The position numbers and the translations under genes are program-made. Of a DNA stretch of 64,000 nucleotides, positions 20,862 to 30,535 are shown piece by piece. Position 1 is the stretch's first letter. Every line of letters starts with the position of its first letter. A model generated the notes under the pieces. The model ran no database searches. It was not told where the DNA came from and saw nothing but the letters and a program-made list of their open reading frames with translations. This DNA is from Enterobacter sichuanensis. GTDB taxonomy: Bacteria; Pseudomonadota; Gammaproteobacteria; Enterobacterales; Enterobacteriaceae. The DNA lies in the NCBI RefSeq assembly GCF_002939185.1, contig NZ_POVL01000013.1:26174-90173 (forward strand), in the 5' to 3' direction.

Positions 20862-20962
20862 ATTGTTCACCATTGCAAATGGTCCGTGGTGACTGTTGAG
20901 CCTGGCTTCGCGCTATTTGAGTAGTGATATGCGAAGGTGTTCTCCAGGCCTACAGGCGCAAA

Positions 20963-21637
20963 TTAAATTTCGTCAGGCGTACGCAGATTGGTGACGGCAA
21001 TACGTTCACCACGTTTACGCTCGCGCTCAGACTGCATGTTCGCGCGATACACACCCTGATCGCCAACAACCCACGACAGTGGGCGACGTTCTTTACCGAT
21101 AGACTCCTGCAGCAGCATCAGCGCCTGCATGTAAGCTTCCGGACGTGGCGGACAACCCGGGATGTAGACATCCACTGGGATAAACTTATCTACGCCCTGC
21201 ACGACGGAATAGATGTCGTACATACCGCCAGAGTTTGCACATGCGCCCATGGAGATAACCCATTTTGGCTCCAGCATCTGGTCATAAAGACGCTGAATAA
21301 CAGGTGCCATCTTGGTAAAGCAGGTACCGGCGACCACCATCAGGTCAGCCTGACGTGGGGAAGCACGCAGTACCTCTGCCCCAAAACGCGCAACGTCATG
21401 CACCGCAGTGAATGACGTCACCATTTCAACGTAGCAGCAAGAAAGGCCAAAGTTGTAAGGCCAGATGGAGTTCTTACGACCCCAGTTGACCATATCGTGC
21501 ATGGCATGCTCGAGTTTGCCCATGTACACGCTTTTATTGACTTCTTGCTCCAGGGGGTCGGTTACGATCTCCTGTTTTTGCAGGGGGTAACGGTCATTCT
21601 CACCGTTAGGATCTATGCGGGTGAGCGTATAATCCAT
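20963..21637 (-). CDS. nuoB: NADH-quinone oxidoreductase subunit B
   Basis: NuoB holds the terminal [4Fe-4S] cluster N2, which passes electrons to quinone. The 224-residue sequence shows the tandem-cysteine motif [21 protein letters not shown] and [11 protein letters not shown], together the four N2 ligands. Compared with the E. coli K-12 protein as I recall it, this one is about four residues longer, the difference falling in [15 protein letters not shown] near residues 40-54, on the N-terminal side of the cluster fold. nuoA ends 15 bases upstream. Confidence 0.96.
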   Translation of the reverse strand: MDYTLTRIDPNGENDRYPLQKQEIVTDPLEQEVNKSVYMGKLEHAMHDMVNWGRKNSIWPYNFGLSCCYVEMVTSFTAVHDVARFGAEVLRASPRQADLMVVAGTCFTKMAPVIQRLYDQMLEPKWVISMGACANSGGMYDIYSVVQGVDKFIPVDVYIPGCPPRPEAYMQALMLLQESIGKERRPLSWVVGDQGVYRANMQSERERKRGERIAVTNLRTPDEI

Positions 21638-21652
21638 CTTATTGCCTCGCTG

Positions 21653-22093
21653 TTACTGCTGACGATTAGAGATACTGTTTTCCGGGTTGATATGTTCACG
21701 ACGTGAACGCGCAGGCGTCCAGTCAAGCGCGCCAATACGCACCAGATAAACCAGACCGGCCAGTAGCACTAAAATGAAAATTGCGGCCTCGACAAAGCCC
21801 ACCCAACCACTTTCGCGGATGGAGGTTGACCATGCGAAAAGGTAAAGCGCTTCCACGTCGAAAATGACGAAGAACATGGCTACCAGATAGAACTTGGCAG
21901 ACAGGCGTAAGCGAGCGGAACCGACCGAATCAATACCTGATTCGAAAGGTGTGTTTTTGTGCCTTGCGCGGGCGCGACCGCCCAGGAACCAGCCGCCGAC
22001 TAACATCAGGCAGCACAGGCCAATGGCTACAATAAGAAAGATTGCGAATGCCCAGTGATGAGCGATGACTTCTGTGGATGTTGACATACTCAT
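21653..22093 (-). CDS. nuoA: NADH-quinone oxidoreductase subunit A
   Basis: NuoA is a three-helix membrane subunit of complex I (ND3 homologue) and the first gene of the nuo operon. The 146-residue protein has a first membrane helix around residues 12-35, the conserved loop [38 protein letters not shown], whose acidic residues lie by the quinone chamber, and a third helix near the C terminus. A 547-base untranslated stretch lies between it and the lrhA terminator. Confidence 0.96.
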   Translation of the reverse strand: MSMSTSTEVIAHHWAFAIFLIVAIGLCCLMLVGGWFLGGRARARHKNTPFESGIDSVGSARLRLSAKFYLVAMFFVIFDVEALYLFAWSTSIRESGWVGFVEAAIFILVLLAGLVYLVRIGALDWTPARSRREHINPENSISNRQQ

Positions 22094-22640
22094 TGCTTAC
22101 TCATCAAAAGTGATACCAACGACACTGCTCTTGCTGGCAGATGGGCATCACATCGATTCATGGGGAGGAACAAATAACCTTACACTAACTGTCAGAAATG
22201 AGACGTAGACAGCAAAATGATGGGGTTTTTTACTCCTTTCTATAACCTATTGTCAACTTTAACAAAGGTTTCTTCACATTAAATTACATCGAGCGATTCT
22301 CATTAACATTTGGTGCCCTTTAACCCTGGTGGTTACATGACTTTCCGTCAAATGTATGTTGTTGAATCGTGTCCGTTTCGGAAGTAAAAAAAATAACCCT
22401 CCTATTTTGACAGGATTTGCCAACGATTCCTCCCCCCAAATAGGAGTATTTTCTTGATCTGAGACACGCTTTTGTTAATTCAACCTGGAAAACGGCAACA
22501 TCTTTCCTGTTTTATTAACATAGGTGACATAAGGATGAAGTGAGAACAGAAAATGGATAAGTTTTGAGCGAAATGATTTACATCATTGATATATAATGGA
22601 AATTCTTAAAATCCACGCTTCCTGAGCGGGTATTAATGCG
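22094..22640 (-). promoter_or_regulatory. nuo operon control region
   Basis: This 547-base gene-free stretch separates nuoA from the lrhA terminator. It is AT-rich relative to its surroundings and has no open frame of note on either strand. In E. coli nuo transcription is controlled from the corresponding region by ArcA, NarL, FNR, IHF and Fis, with a long leader. Apart from the FNR-like palindrome at 22573-22586 I cannot assign individual sites or the start point. Confidence 0.6.
22573..22586. promoter_or_regulatory. FNR-like palindrome
   Basis: ATGATTTACATCAT is a perfect ATGAT-N4-ATCAT palindrome, differing from the FNR consensus TTGAT-N4-ATCAA only at the two outermost bases. It sits far upstream (480 bases) of nuoA and near the lrhA terminator, so its target promoter is uncertain. 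Confidence 0.4.
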
Positions 22641-22686
22641 AAAAAAAAGCCACTGCATGCAAAATTCACACGAGTGGCTTTTTTTT
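22641..22686. terminator. terminator downstream of lrhA
   Basis: Arms AAAAAAAAGCCACT (22641-22654) and AGTGGCTTTTTTTT (22673-22686) are perfectly complementary around an 18-base loop. On the - strand it ends lrhA before the nuo control region; its symmetry would allow action in both directions. Confidence 0.85.
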
Positions 22687-22723
22687 ACACTTACATTTTG
22701 TTACCAGAATTTTGAGCCAGCGA

Positions 22724-23662
22724 TCACTCAAAGTCCCCTTCAACAATCAGAGAATCATCCCCTCCTTCGGAGGTAATGCGCTCGAACTGCCATGGGTTAT
22801 GGTAGTTTTCCATCGCCTCGAACACCACGCTTGCCAGTTCATTATGACTGGACGCGTTGTGGCAGAGCAGATACTCCGTATCAGGCAGCACGGGAAGTCC
22901 ATCAGATTTACCCAGCACGCGCAGATCCGGGCTCATCATCTCCACCGGGCGTGCCGTTACGCCAAGCCCGGCTTTCACTGCAGCACGAACCGCGGGTAAC
23001 GTGGATGCCACATACGCCAGGCGCCACGGGATGTTGGCTTCATTCAGCGCTGTCAGCACCATATCGCGGAACGGGCTCGGGTCATCCAGGAGCACCAGTG
23101 GCACCGGCTCCCCTTTTTGCAGCACGTATTCGGCTGCGCAATACCAGTGCGTTGGGGATGTACGCAACGTCAGGCAATCAAACTGCCCGGGACGGTGCGT
23201 CGTCACCACCAGGTCGACTTTATTTTCCTTTAACATCTCAACCATAAAGGCATTACGTTTCACGCTGACATCCAGCGCAAGCTTCGGATAAACCGAACTA
23301 ATGCGATTGAGAAGAAACGGCAATATGGTGTCCGCTGACTCATCAGATGCGCCTAACGTTAGCACGCCTTGAAGGTTGCTAAACATTAATGACATACATG
23401 CTTCATCATTAAAGCGAAGAATTTTCCTGGCATAACCCAGTAGCTGAATACCGTGTTCCGTTAAGAGCTTATTGCGCCCATGACGGGCAAAAAGCTCCTT
23501 ACCAACCAGTTGCTCCAGCCGCTGCATTTGCTGACTCACGGCAGACTGGGTTCGGCAAACGGCGGCAGCAGCAGCTGCAAAAGTGTTGAGATCGGCGACC
23601 GCAACAAACGTTCTCAGCAGATCGAGGTCGAGATTCATTATCGGACGATTTGCATTTATCAT
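22724..23662 (-). CDS. lrhA: LysR-family regulator LrhA
   Basis: LrhA is a LysR-type regulator; in E. coli it represses flhDC and so motility, chemotaxis and type 1 fimbriae, and it activates its own gene. The 312-residue protein has a winged helix-turn-helix at about residues 12-70 ([20 protein letters not shown] then [15 protein letters not shown]) and the effector-binding domain from about 95, including [17 protein letters not shown]. The N terminus [19 protein letters not shown] matches the E. coli form. It keeps the conserved place upstream of nuo in the same direction, with its own terminator between them. A 938-base gene-free region lies upstream. Confidence 0.95.
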   Translation of the reverse strand: MINANRPIMNLDLDLLRTFVAVADLNTFAAAAAAVCRTQSAVSQQMQRLEQLVGKELFARHGRNKLLTEHGIQLLGYARKILRFNDEACMSLMFSNLQGVLTLGASDESADTILPFLLNRISSVYPKLALDVSVKRNAFMVEMLKENKVDLVVTTHRPGQFDCLTLRTSPTHWYCAAEYVLQKGEPVPLVLLDDPSPFRDMVLTALNEANIPWRLAYVASTLPAVRAAVKAGLGVTARPVEMMSPDLRVLGKSDGLPVLPDTEYLLCHNASSHNELASVVFEAMENYHNPWQFERITSEGGDDSLIVEGDFE

Positions 23663-24600
23663 ATCTATTCACTTTCAGGTTGCTCGTGCGGAGCTGCCCG
23701 GGTTGAAGCTGTGTGTGTAACAGTTAAGCAATTCCCTCTGAAGGTTTTCCCTCGCATCCCGGCCCGGCAGACTGCCTGACAGATAGTTATTGTGCTGCTT
23801 AATATCAACAGTCAGAAAGCACGTTTCATGACGTTATTTTTATTCTCTTAAACGTTCAGGATATTTAGATGTTCGCAGGATTATGTAAATTACATTAAAG
23901 GTGTAACACCTTTTCTGCCATCTTTATCGCAGCGCTGTCAACGTAGCAGGAGATCTTTAAACCCTTCCCGCCAGAGATAACTCCAACAATAACAATCAAT
24001 TAAACAGGAATAACAGTTCCAGACAGACAAAAAACATGTCTCTGGCATCTGCTTTCCTGAAAGACATCTTAACCCAAATCCATTTTATTTATAAGTCTTA
24101 TTGCAATATTGAGGATTAAAGAAGACTGTTAAGCATCTAAACAAATTTTATTAAAATTAACTAAAGTTGCATTTTATAGGTTAATAATAAATAAATTTTA
24201 ATTTTGATTAAGAGCATCCATTAATGCCACTTAACATTAATTTCACATGAGTAACTTTTAACCATACTGCGCTATTAAAGCAAGACGACGCTAACATTCA
24301 GATTTTACGAAAAGTCACGCAGGGTGATTGCCCCCTCATCTGGCTCACCACATATTTTTCACCAGCACAATATACAGTAATTCAGCAAATGAATAGCAGA
24401 ATAAACCTTATCTTTTGCCATGCATGCAACTTTACGGCAGCAAAAGGGGCACCTGCAGCGTAAAAGATTTACCAATAATTTGCTGTCGGTACAAAATCTT
24501 CTCCTGCACACCCTTCAAAACGAAGCGAGGGGGGAGTACATTATTCCGTGCTGACTTCCACGGCAGGGAGCGGCAATAATAGCGAAAAGGTTAAAGGTTC
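23663..24600. promoter_or_regulatory. long divergent control region lrhA/alaA
   Basis: This is the largest gene-free stretch in the window (938 bases). The part from roughly 24050 to 24260 is strongly AT-rich, with runs such as AATAATAAATAAATTTTAATTT. No convincing ORF, tRNA or terminator is visible in it. It must contain the lrhA promoter and leader and the alaA promoter. AT-richness of this kind is typical of H-NS-bound control regions; that is inference. Confidence 0.6.
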
Positions 24601-25815
24601 ATGTCCCCTATCGAAAAATCCAGCAAGCTAGATAACGTCTGTTATGACATCCGCGGCCCGGTTCTGAAAGAGGCGAAACGCCTTGAAGAAGAAGGCAATA
24701 AGGTTCTGAAACTCAACATTGGTAACCCTGCGCCATTTGGTTTTGAAGCGCCGGATGAAATTCTGGTTGATGTGATCCGCAACCTTCCTACTGCTCAAGG
24801 CTATTGTGATTCAAAAGGACTGTACTCCGCACGTAAAGCCATCATGCAGCACTACCAGGCACGCGGTATGCGTGATGTTACCGTTGAAGATATCTATATC
24901 GGCAACGGCGTCTCCGAACTGATTGTGCAGGCGATGCAGGCGCTGCTGAACAGCGGTGACGAAATGCTGGTTCCCGCCCCGGACTACCCGCTGTGGACGG
25001 CGGCCGTGTCACTCTCCAGCGGCAAAGCGGTACACTATCTGTGTGATGAATCTTCTGACTGGTTCCCGGATCTCGACGATATTCGCGCGAAGATCACCCC
25101 ACGTACGCGCGGCATCGTGATCATTAACCCGAACAACCCAACGGGCGCGGTTTATTCAAAAGAACTGCTGATGGAGATCGTGGAGATCGCTCGTCAGCAC
25201 AACCTGATCATCTTCGCGGACGAGATTTACGACAAGATCCTCTACGATGCAGCGCAGCACCACTCCATCGCCGCGCTGGCTCCGGATCTGCTGACCGTGA
25301 CCTTTAACGGCCTGTCTAAAACCTACCGTGTGGCCGGTTTCCGTCAGGGCTGGATGGTATTAAACGGTCCGAAAAAACACGCCAAAGGCTATATTGAAGG
25401 GCTGGAGATGCTGGCTTCCATGCGTTTATGTGCCAACGTTCCGGCCCAACACGCAATCCAGACGGCGCTCGGCGGCTATCAGAGCATTAGCGAATTTATC
25501 GTTCCCGGTGGTCGTCTTTACGAACAGCGTAACCGCGCGTGGGAGCTGATCAACGATATTCCGGGCGTCTCCTGCGTGAAGCCAAATGGGGCGCTGTATA
25601 TGTTCCCGAAAATCGACGCGAAGCGCTTCAACATTCACGACGATCAGAAAATGGTGCTCGACTTCCTGCTTCAGGAAAAAGTGCTGCTGGTTCAGGGCAC
25701 GGCATTTAACTGGCCATGGCCGGACCACGTACGTATCGTCACGCTGCCGCGCGAAGATGACCTTGAAATGGCCATTAGCCGCTTCGGGCGTTTCCTCTCC
25801 GGTTATCATCAGTAG
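24601..25815 (+). CDS. alaA: glutamate-pyruvate aminotransferase AlaA
   Basis: AlaA is a PLP-dependent class I aminotransferase that makes alanine from pyruvate with glutamate as donor; it is the main alanine-forming enzyme in E. coli (formerly YfbQ). The 404-residue protein shows the family landmarks: LNIGNPAPFGF, YGI-type cofactor contacts in IGNGVSELIVQ, NPNNPTGAVY around residues 177-185, FADEIYDKILYD near 205-215, and the Schiff-base lysine Lys240 in NGLSKTYRVAGFRQGW. It diverges from lrhA across the long control region and is followed by a REP element and yfbR. Confidence 0.95.
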   Translation: MSPIEKSSKLDNVCYDIRGPVLKEAKRLEEEGNKVLKLNIGNPAPFGFEAPDEILVDVIRNLPTAQGYCDSKGLYSARKAIMQHYQARGMRDVTVEDIYIGNGVSELIVQAMQALLNSGDEMLVPAPDYPLWTAAVSLSSGKAVHYLCDESSDWFPDLDDIRAKITPRTRGIVIINPNNPTGAVYSKELLMEIVEIARQHNLIIFADEIYDKILYDAAQHHSIAALAPDLLTVTFNGLSKTYRVAGFRQGWMVLNGPKKHAKGYIEGLEMLASMRLCANVPAQHAIQTALGGYQSISEFIVPGGRLYEQRNRAWELINDIPGVSCVKPNGALYMFPKIDAKRFNIHDDQKMVLDFLLQEKVLLVQGTAFNWPWPDHVRIVTLPREDDLEMAISRFGRFLSGYHQ

Positions 25816-25827
25816 CACTCTCTTTCT

Positions 25828-25856
25828 GCCGGGTGGCGCAGCGCTTACCCGGCCTG
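25828..25856. repeat. REP element between alaA and yfbR
   Basis: GCCGGGTGGCGCAGCGCTTA followed by CCCGGCCTG forms the imperfect palindrome typical of enterobacterial REP (PU) elements. It lies 13 bases after the alaA stop. Confidence 0.75.
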
Positions 25857-25924
25857 CAAATTTGCATCTTCCCTCCCCACCCCGCACAATGAAGTCCTGT
25901 CGCAGTGAAGACAAAAGGTAACCT

Positions 25925-26524
25925 ATGAGTCAGAGTCATTTCTTTGCCCATCTCTCCCGCCTGAAACTCATCAACCGCTGGCCGCTGATGCGCAATGTCC
26001 GCACTGAGAATGTGTCAGAGCACAGCCTTCAGGTGGCGATGGTCGCTCACGCGCTGGCCGCCATTAAAAACCGCAAATTCAACGGTCAGGTTAATGCTGA
26101 GCGCATTGCCCTGCTGGCGATGTATCACGATGCATCAGAGGTGTTAACCGGAGATCTGCCGACGCCGGTGAAATATTTCAACTCGCAGATTGCGCAGGAA
26201 TATAAGGCCATCGAGAAGATTGCCCAGCAGAAGCTGATTGATATGGTGCCAGACGAGTTACGCGATATCTTTGAGCCGCTTATTGATGAACAGCAGTACA
26301 CAGAGGAAGAGAAGTCGCTGGTAAAACAGGCCGACGCGCTATGTGCCTATCTGAAGTGTCTCGAAGAGTTGTCCGCAGGGAACAACGAATTTTTACTGGC
26401 GAAAACGCGCCTGGAAAAAACGCTGGAATCCCGCCGCAGCGAAGAGATGGACTACTTTATGCAGGTGTTTGTACCGAGCTTCCATTTATCGCTGGATGAG
26501 ATTAGCCAGGATTCTCCGTTGTAA
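25925..26524 (+). CDS. yfbR: 5'-deoxynucleotidase YfbR (HD domain)
   Basis: YfbR dephosphorylates deoxyribonucleoside 5'-monophosphates and belongs to the HD-domain phosphohydrolases. All metal ligands are visible in the 199-residue protein: His33 in [10 protein letters not shown], His68-Asp69 in [11 protein letters not shown], and Asp137 in [24 protein letters not shown] after the HD pair is characteristic of the family. Length equals the E. coli protein. It follows alaA by 109 bases containing a REP element and has another REP element just after its stop. Confidence 0.95.
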   Translation: MSQSHFFAHLSRLKLINRWPLMRNVRTENVSEHSLQVAMVAHALAAIKNRKFNGQVNAERIALLAMYHDASEVLTGDLPTPVKYFNSQIAQEYKAIEKIAQQKLIDMVPDELRDIFEPLIDEQQYTEEEKSLVKQADALCAYLKCLEELSAGNNEFLLAKTRLEKTLESRRSEEMDYFMQVFVPSFHLSLDEISQDSPL

Positions 26525-26530
26525 TTTTTC

Positions 26531-26563
26531 GCCGGGAGGCGGCTTCGCCTTACCCGGCCTACG
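26531..26563. repeat. REP element between yfbR and yfbS
   Basis: GCCGGGAGGCGGCTTCGCCT followed by TACCCGGCCTACG is a single REP-type palindrome in the gap between the convergent ends of yfbR and yfbS. Confidence 0.75.
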
Positions 26564-26577
26564 TTTCTGCGCTCATG

Positions 26578-28410
26578 CTAAAACGGGAATAAAACCGGTA
26601 TCAACACCACGCATACCAGCATCACCAGCACGGTGAACGGCACGCCCAGCTTCACAAAATCGCTGAACCGGTAGTTCCCCGGCCCCAGAACCAGCGTGTT
26701 CACCGGTGACGACACCGGTGTCATAAATGCCGCGGAAGCGGCCATCGCCACCATCATCGCAAACGGATACGGCGACACGCCCATGGATTTCGCCATCGCC
26801 AGCGCGATGGGCGCCATCAGCACCGCCGTAGCGGTATTGGAGATAAACAGTCCAATCGTGGCGCACATGATAAACAGGCATACCAGCATCATGTACGGCC
26901 CGTATCCGCCGCCAACGTCCATCAGCCCTTTGACGACTAAATCCACACCGCCGGTTTTTTGCAGAGCAAGGGCGAACGGCATCATCCCCACAATCAGAAT
27001 GATGCTTGGCCAGTGAATCGCCTTATAGGCGCTCTCGGCATCAATACAGCGAAACTTGCCCATTAACAGACAGGCAATAATGGCCGCGACCGGATTGGGG
27101 ATCTCGTCGGTCAGCATCAACGCCACCATCAATACCAGGCAAAAAATCGCATGTGGCGCCTGGCTGTGCGCCGGTGAGGCATCGCTCTCTTCAACAGGCA
27201 TGTTGAGCACCACAAAATCGCGGCCCTTTTGCCCGAGCTGACTTATCAGCTTCCAGTTACCGACGACGAGAAAGATATCCCCCAGCAGGATCGGCTCATC
27301 CACCACCGCCCCTTCCATCGCCACGCCATCACGCTTCAGCCCCACGACATTCAGACCATAACGGGTACGGAACCCCATTTCCCGCACGGTTTTACCCAAC
27401 AGTTCCGATTCCGGGATCAGCGACACTTCGGCCATGCCAACATCCAGCGCCTGGTCTGAGAAATACTCCCCGCGTAGCACCATCGGTTCCAGCAGCTGTT
27501 CACTGCAAAACTCACGCAGATCCACCTCCGCGGTGGACATATCAATCAGCAGGACATCCCGCGCGCGGAATTCCGACACCCCGTTGACGTTGACGATGAC
27601 CCGGCGAAAACGACGCCAGCGCTCAACACCAATCACATTCGCGCCGTAGCGCTCACGCAGTTTCAGATCGTCAAGCCGCTGGCCCACCATTGGCGAACCG
27701 GGGCGAATGGCCAGGCGGCGCGCCCGCCCGGTGAGGCGGTATTCTTTAATCAGATCGCGGAACGTGCGTCGTTTCCACCCTTCTTTGCTTTTGTCCTGTT
27801 TTTCGCCTTTCAGGGCAAAACGGGTCAGCAGCATGTAGACCACGCCCATCATCAGAACGACCAGTCCAAGCGGAGTCACGCTGAAAAAACTGAAGCCCTG
27901 AAAGCCTTCCCGGATCAACTCACTGTTGACGACCAGGTTCGGCGGCGTGGCCACCAGCGTCATCATGCCGCTGATCAAACCGGCAAAACTCAGGGGCATC
28001 ATCAGGCGCGACGGCGAGCTCTGCATCCGCATGGAGACGCTCAGCACCACCGGGATAAAGATAGCGACCACCCCCGTTGAGCTCATAAACGCCCCCAGTC
28101 CGGCGACCGTCAGCATCAGATAGACCAGCATTTTCGTTTCGCTGTTGCCAGCCACCTTCACCAGCCACGCGCCCATAATCGTTGCCACGCCGGTGCGCAC
28201 GAGGCCATCACCGATAATAAACAGGGCAGCAATCAGAATAACGTTGGGATCGCTGAACCCGGAGAAGGCTTCCGGCAGCGTGAGCGTTCCGCTCAGCACA
28301 AAGGCGACGATGACAAACAAGGCGACGGCATCCATGCGTACCTTGCCCGTGGCAAAAAGGATAATGGCGATTAAAAGCAGGCTCAGGACCCAGATCAGTT
28401 CACCGTTCAC
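26578..28410 (-). CDS. yfbS: YfbS, SLC13/DASS-family transporter with TrkA-C domains
   Basis: YfbS is an inner-membrane carrier of the divalent anion:sodium symporter group; its substrate is not established. The 610-residue protein has two hydrophobic halves. The first (about 1-200) includes [31 protein letters not shown]; the second (about 400-610) includes [21 protein letters not shown] and [20 protein letters not shown], a typical DASS hairpin. Between them lie two RCK/TrkA-C-like soluble domains (about 215-385), seen in repeated openings [21 protein letters not shown] and [22 protein letters not shown] terminator separates it from hxpA upstream, so it likely has its own promoter. Confidence 0.9.
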   Translation of the reverse strand: MNGELIWVLSLLLIAIILFATGKVRMDAVALFVIVAFVLSGTLTLPEAFSGFSDPNVILIAALFIIGDGLVRTGVATIMGAWLVKVAGNSETKMLVYLMLTVAGLGAFMSSTGVVAIFIPVVLSVSMRMQSSPSRLMMPLSFAGLISGMMTLVATPPNLVVNSELIREGFQGFSFFSVTPLGLVVLMMGVVYMLLTRFALKGEKQDKSKEGWKRRTFRDLIKEYRLTGRARRLAIRPGSPMVGQRLDDLKLRERYGANVIGVERWRRFRRVIVNVNGVSEFRARDVLLIDMSTAEVDLREFCSEQLLEPMVLRGEYFSDQALDVGMAEVSLIPESELLGKTVREMGFRTRYGLNVVGLKRDGVAMEGAVVDEPILLGDIFLVVGNWKLISQLGQKGRDFVVLNMPVEESDASPAHSQAPHAIFCLVLMVALMLTDEIPNPVAAIIACLLMGKFRCIDAESAYKAIHWPSIILIVGMMPFALALQKTGGVDLVVKGLMDVGGGYGPYMMLVCLFIMCATIGLFISNTATAVLMAPIALAMAKSMGVSPYPFAMMVAMAASAAFMTPVSSPVNTLVLGPGNYRFSDFVKLGVPFTVLVMLVCVVLIPVLFPF

Positions 28411-28448
28411 AGCATGTCCTTGTCAGTGGGAGATGAGAAATTTTGCCA

Positions 28449-28474
28449 TAAAAAAGCCCCATCAACGTGGGGCT
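28449..28474 (-). terminator. terminator between hxpA and yfbS
   Basis: Read on the - strand, AGCCCC and GGGGCT form a stem around an eight-base loop followed by TTTTTTATGG. It lies 12 bases beyond the hxpA stop. Confidence 0.8.
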
Positions 28475-28485
28475 ATATCATGGGG

Positions 28486-29145
28486 TTACACTTTTAGCGA
28501 GACGGTTACAACACCGTCAGGTGCTTTTGACACAGCCAGTGCAGTGAGAGAATCCAGCACCAGGTCGGCCTCCTCCAAGCGGGGGGACCCCGCCGGAACG
28601 TTCACCGCAATAACGTGGCTTCCGGCGTTCAGCCCGGCCAGTACGCCAGCCGCCGCATCTTCTACCACCACACACTCTGCGGGAGCGAGGCCCAGCAGTT
28701 CAGCCCCCAGCAAAAAGGCATCGGGTTCAGGTTTACCGCGCTTAACGCGCTCCGCCGTGATAAACACTTCCGGCTTAGGTAAACCAGCCGCCTTATGACG
28801 GGCGTGGGCGACGGGAATGGAGCCGGAGGTGACGATAGCCCACGGGATCTGCGCTTCGTTCAGATGCTCAAGCAGTTCACGCGCGCCAGGTAAAGCGGTG
28901 ATCCCGTCCGTGTCCGTGGCTTCAATGTGTTCCAGGTATTTGAACTCCGCCTGAATATCGTCCTCAGAGCGTCCGGCCAGAAAGTGCCGTAGCGAGGTAA
29001 TGGCCTGTTTGCCATGGATAAAATTCAGCACCTCCTGATGGTCGATGCCATGTCTGTCAGCCCAATGGCACCATGAACGCTCCACAACCGGCAGCGAATC
29101 CACCAGCGTACCGTCCAGATCAAACAGAAAACCTCTACACTGCAC
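28486..29145 (-). CDS. hxpA: HAD-family hexitol/sugar phosphatase HxpA (YfbT)
   Basis: This is a haloacid dehalogenase-type phosphatase; the E. coli counterpart acts on sugar and hexitol phosphates. The protein has HAD motif I FLFDLDGTLVDSLP with both aspartates, motif II VTSGS, a motif III lysine in RVKRGKPEPDAFLLGA and motif IV VVVEDAAAGVLAG. I place the start at GTG 29145 (219 residues), because GGAGG lies five bases upstream and the sequence then aligns with the E. coli start MRCKGFLFDLDG. A GTG two codons earlier overlaps that ribosome site. It is four codons from yfbU. Confidence 0.92.
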   Translation of the reverse strand: MQCRGFLFDLDGTLVDSLPVVERSWCHWADRHGIDHQEVLNFIHGKQAITSLRHFLAGRSEDDIQAEFKYLEHIEATDTDGITALPGARELLEHLNEAQIPWAIVTSGSIPVAHARHKAAGLPKPEVFITAERVKRGKPEPDAFLLGAELLGLAPAECVVVEDAAAGVLAGLNAGSHVIAVNVPAGSPRLEEADLVLDSLTALAVSKAPDGVVTVSLKV

Positions 29146-29156
29146 ACGCACCTCCG

Positions 29157-29651
29157 TCAGGCATTAATGATTTGTTGAATTTCGTTGCTGCTTAAATGGT
29201 ACTGACGCGGGCAGGCATGCCACGCGCTCAGCATACGCTGGTATTTATCCCACATTGGGGTCTGCGCGTTGAAACCGTGGGTGCCCGCGTCAAAGTGGGT
29301 ATAACGCCCTTCGGTATTCACCATAAAGCGCACATAGCTCAGATAACGCGCTTCCGTTGCCGCATCAAAGCCTAAGAAGGTCACGCGGCGCTCGTCAATG
29401 GACTGCTGATCTTTGAGATTCGTCCAGGAGACGTGCAGGGCGTGATACATCTCCATAATGTCGATCACGATGCGACAGGTTTCTTCTTTCAGCTCGCCAA
29501 ATTCGCGGTCGAGTTCACGCATCTGCAAACCAAAGCCGCGTTCGACAATGGTCTGCAGGCGGCTGTAGCGCGCAGCGTTATCGGGATCAAGCATAGTCAT
29601 CATCTTGTACTGGTTAGACAAAATCAGACGTTGAGCATGGGTCATTTCCAT
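29157..29651 (-). CDS. yfbU: YfbU family protein
   Basis: YfbU is a conserved cytoplasmic protein; over-expression of the E. coli protein has been linked to cell death but its normal role is unknown. The 164-residue sequence is hydrophilic and helical, with [19 protein letters not shown] at the start and [18 protein letters not shown] in the second half. The chosen ATG has AGGAG seven bases upstream and gives the E. coli length; an in-frame ATG seven codons earlier has no such site. It lies just before hxpA and after a terminator. Confidence 0.92.
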   Translation of the reverse strand: MEMTHAQRLILSNQYKMMTMLDPDNAARYSRLQTIVERGFGLQMRELDREFGELKEETCRIVIDIMEMYHALHVSWTNLKDQQSIDERRVTFLGFDAATEARYLSYVRFMVNTEGRYTHFDAGTHGFNAQTPMWDKYQRMLSAWHACPRQYHLSSNEIQQIINA

Positions 29652-29679
29652 CTTTCGACTCCTGTAGCGCATTGCACTT

Positions 29680-29714
29680 AAAAAAAAGACACGGTAACGG
29701 ATTGTTACTGTGCC
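29680..29714 (-). terminator. terminator after yfbV
   Basis: Arms GACACGGTAAC and GTTACTGTGCC pair with one or two mismatches around a five-base loop. Downstream on the - strand is a run of eight T. It separates yfbV from yfbU. Confidence 0.8.
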
Positions 29715-29742
29715 TTCTTTTCATCGTCGTTTCGATGATCAA

Positions 29743-30198
29743 TCACAAGTCATCGAGGAATGTTTTATCCAGTTGCTTAAAAGCGCGCTTTAACGTGTCC
29801 GCCAGCGCCTGGTAATCCGGCTTGCCTTCCACCGGGGCGAGCGCCTGCCCGGCCTCCTCCAGTTTTCCGCGGACTTCATAAAACCAATGTAAAATAGAAG
29901 GTGGCAGTGGGGTGACAGAACGTTTTCCTAACCACCACAGACCCTGCATTGGCAGGCTTAGCGCGAAGAGCGCCGTTGCGACAGCAGGACCAAGCTGTCC
30001 ACCCAGCGCAATCTGCCAGCACAGCGTAAAGACAGCGACGGGTGGCATAAAGCGAATCGCATGGCGCGTGGCGCGGATAGTGCGATTCTCAATGAACATG
30101 GGCGCAAGGCGCTTTTCCATTGGCCACGTCTTTGCGTAATGCTGTCCCCGACGAAACAGACTGAAGAAATTTACGGACGGGTTCTCTGGTGTCGACAT
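29743..30198 (-). CDS. yfbV: YfbV, UPF0208 inner-membrane protein
   Basis: YfbV is a small inner-membrane protein that in E. coli has been implicated in keeping the Ter macrodomain insulated. The 151-residue protein has two adjacent membrane segments, around 45-65 ([17 protein letters not shown]) and 68-90 ([20 protein letters not shown]), then a soluble C-terminal half ending [15 protein letters not shown]. It diverges from ackA across a 337-base control region and has its own terminator. Confidence 0.92.
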   Translation of the reverse strand: MSTPENPSVNFFSLFRRGQHYAKTWPMEKRLAPMFIENRTIRATRHAIRFMPPVAVFTLCWQIALGGQLGPAVATALFALSLPMQGLWWLGKRSVTPLPPSILHWFYEVRGKLEEAGQALAPVEGKPDYQALADTLKRAFKQLDKTFLDDL

Positions 30199-30356
30199 GG
30201 CTGTACCTCAACTTCACATATAAAAATTAAAATTTTCGTGCAAAACCACAACAAGCTATGACAACGTTCAAAATATTTTGTCATCTCTACCCCGTATCGG
30301 GTATCCTGTGCCAGCCTGATAGGGCCATAGACGAGAATCATTAACTCGTCAAATTA

Positions 30357-30400
30357 TTGCACATTATGCCATTGGCTGAAAATTGTGCAAAATGGCATAA
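30357..30400 (+). repeat. two interleaved inverted repeats upstream of ackA
   Basis: TTGCACA (30357-30363) pairs with TGTGCAA (30384-30390), and TTATGCCATT (30364-30373) pairs with AATGGCATAA (30391-30400). Both pairings are perfect. The order a-b-a'-b' is that of an H-type pseudoknot, or of two overlapping dyad operators. Confidence 0.6.
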
Positions 30401-30418
30401 AATCATAGTTATTTCTTC

Positions 30419-30449
30419 CATCATGCCACAATGTTCGTTTGGCATGATG
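30419..30449 (+). repeat. 10-bp inverted repeat upstream of ackA
   Basis: CATCATGCCA (30419-30428) and TGGCATGATG (30440-30449) are perfectly complementary with an 11-base loop. Together with 30357-30400 the region has four copies of an ATGCCA-type half-site. Confidence 0.6.
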
Positions 30450-30535
30450 TTAATCATAAATGTCTGAGTCATCATGCGTTACGCTGTTAGACTCACTGAC
30501 GTTTTTTTAGCCACGTATCAATAATAGGTACTTCC

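Larger units (their letters stand above)
30199..30535. promoter_or_regulatory. divergent control region yfbV/ackA
   Basis: This 337-base gene-free region must hold the promoters of yfbV (- strand) and ackA (+ strand). Its notable content is the cluster of inverted repeats at 30357-30400 and 30419-30449. AGGTACTTCC before the ackA ATG provides the ribosome site. I could not assign promoter boxes with confidence. Confidence 0.65.
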
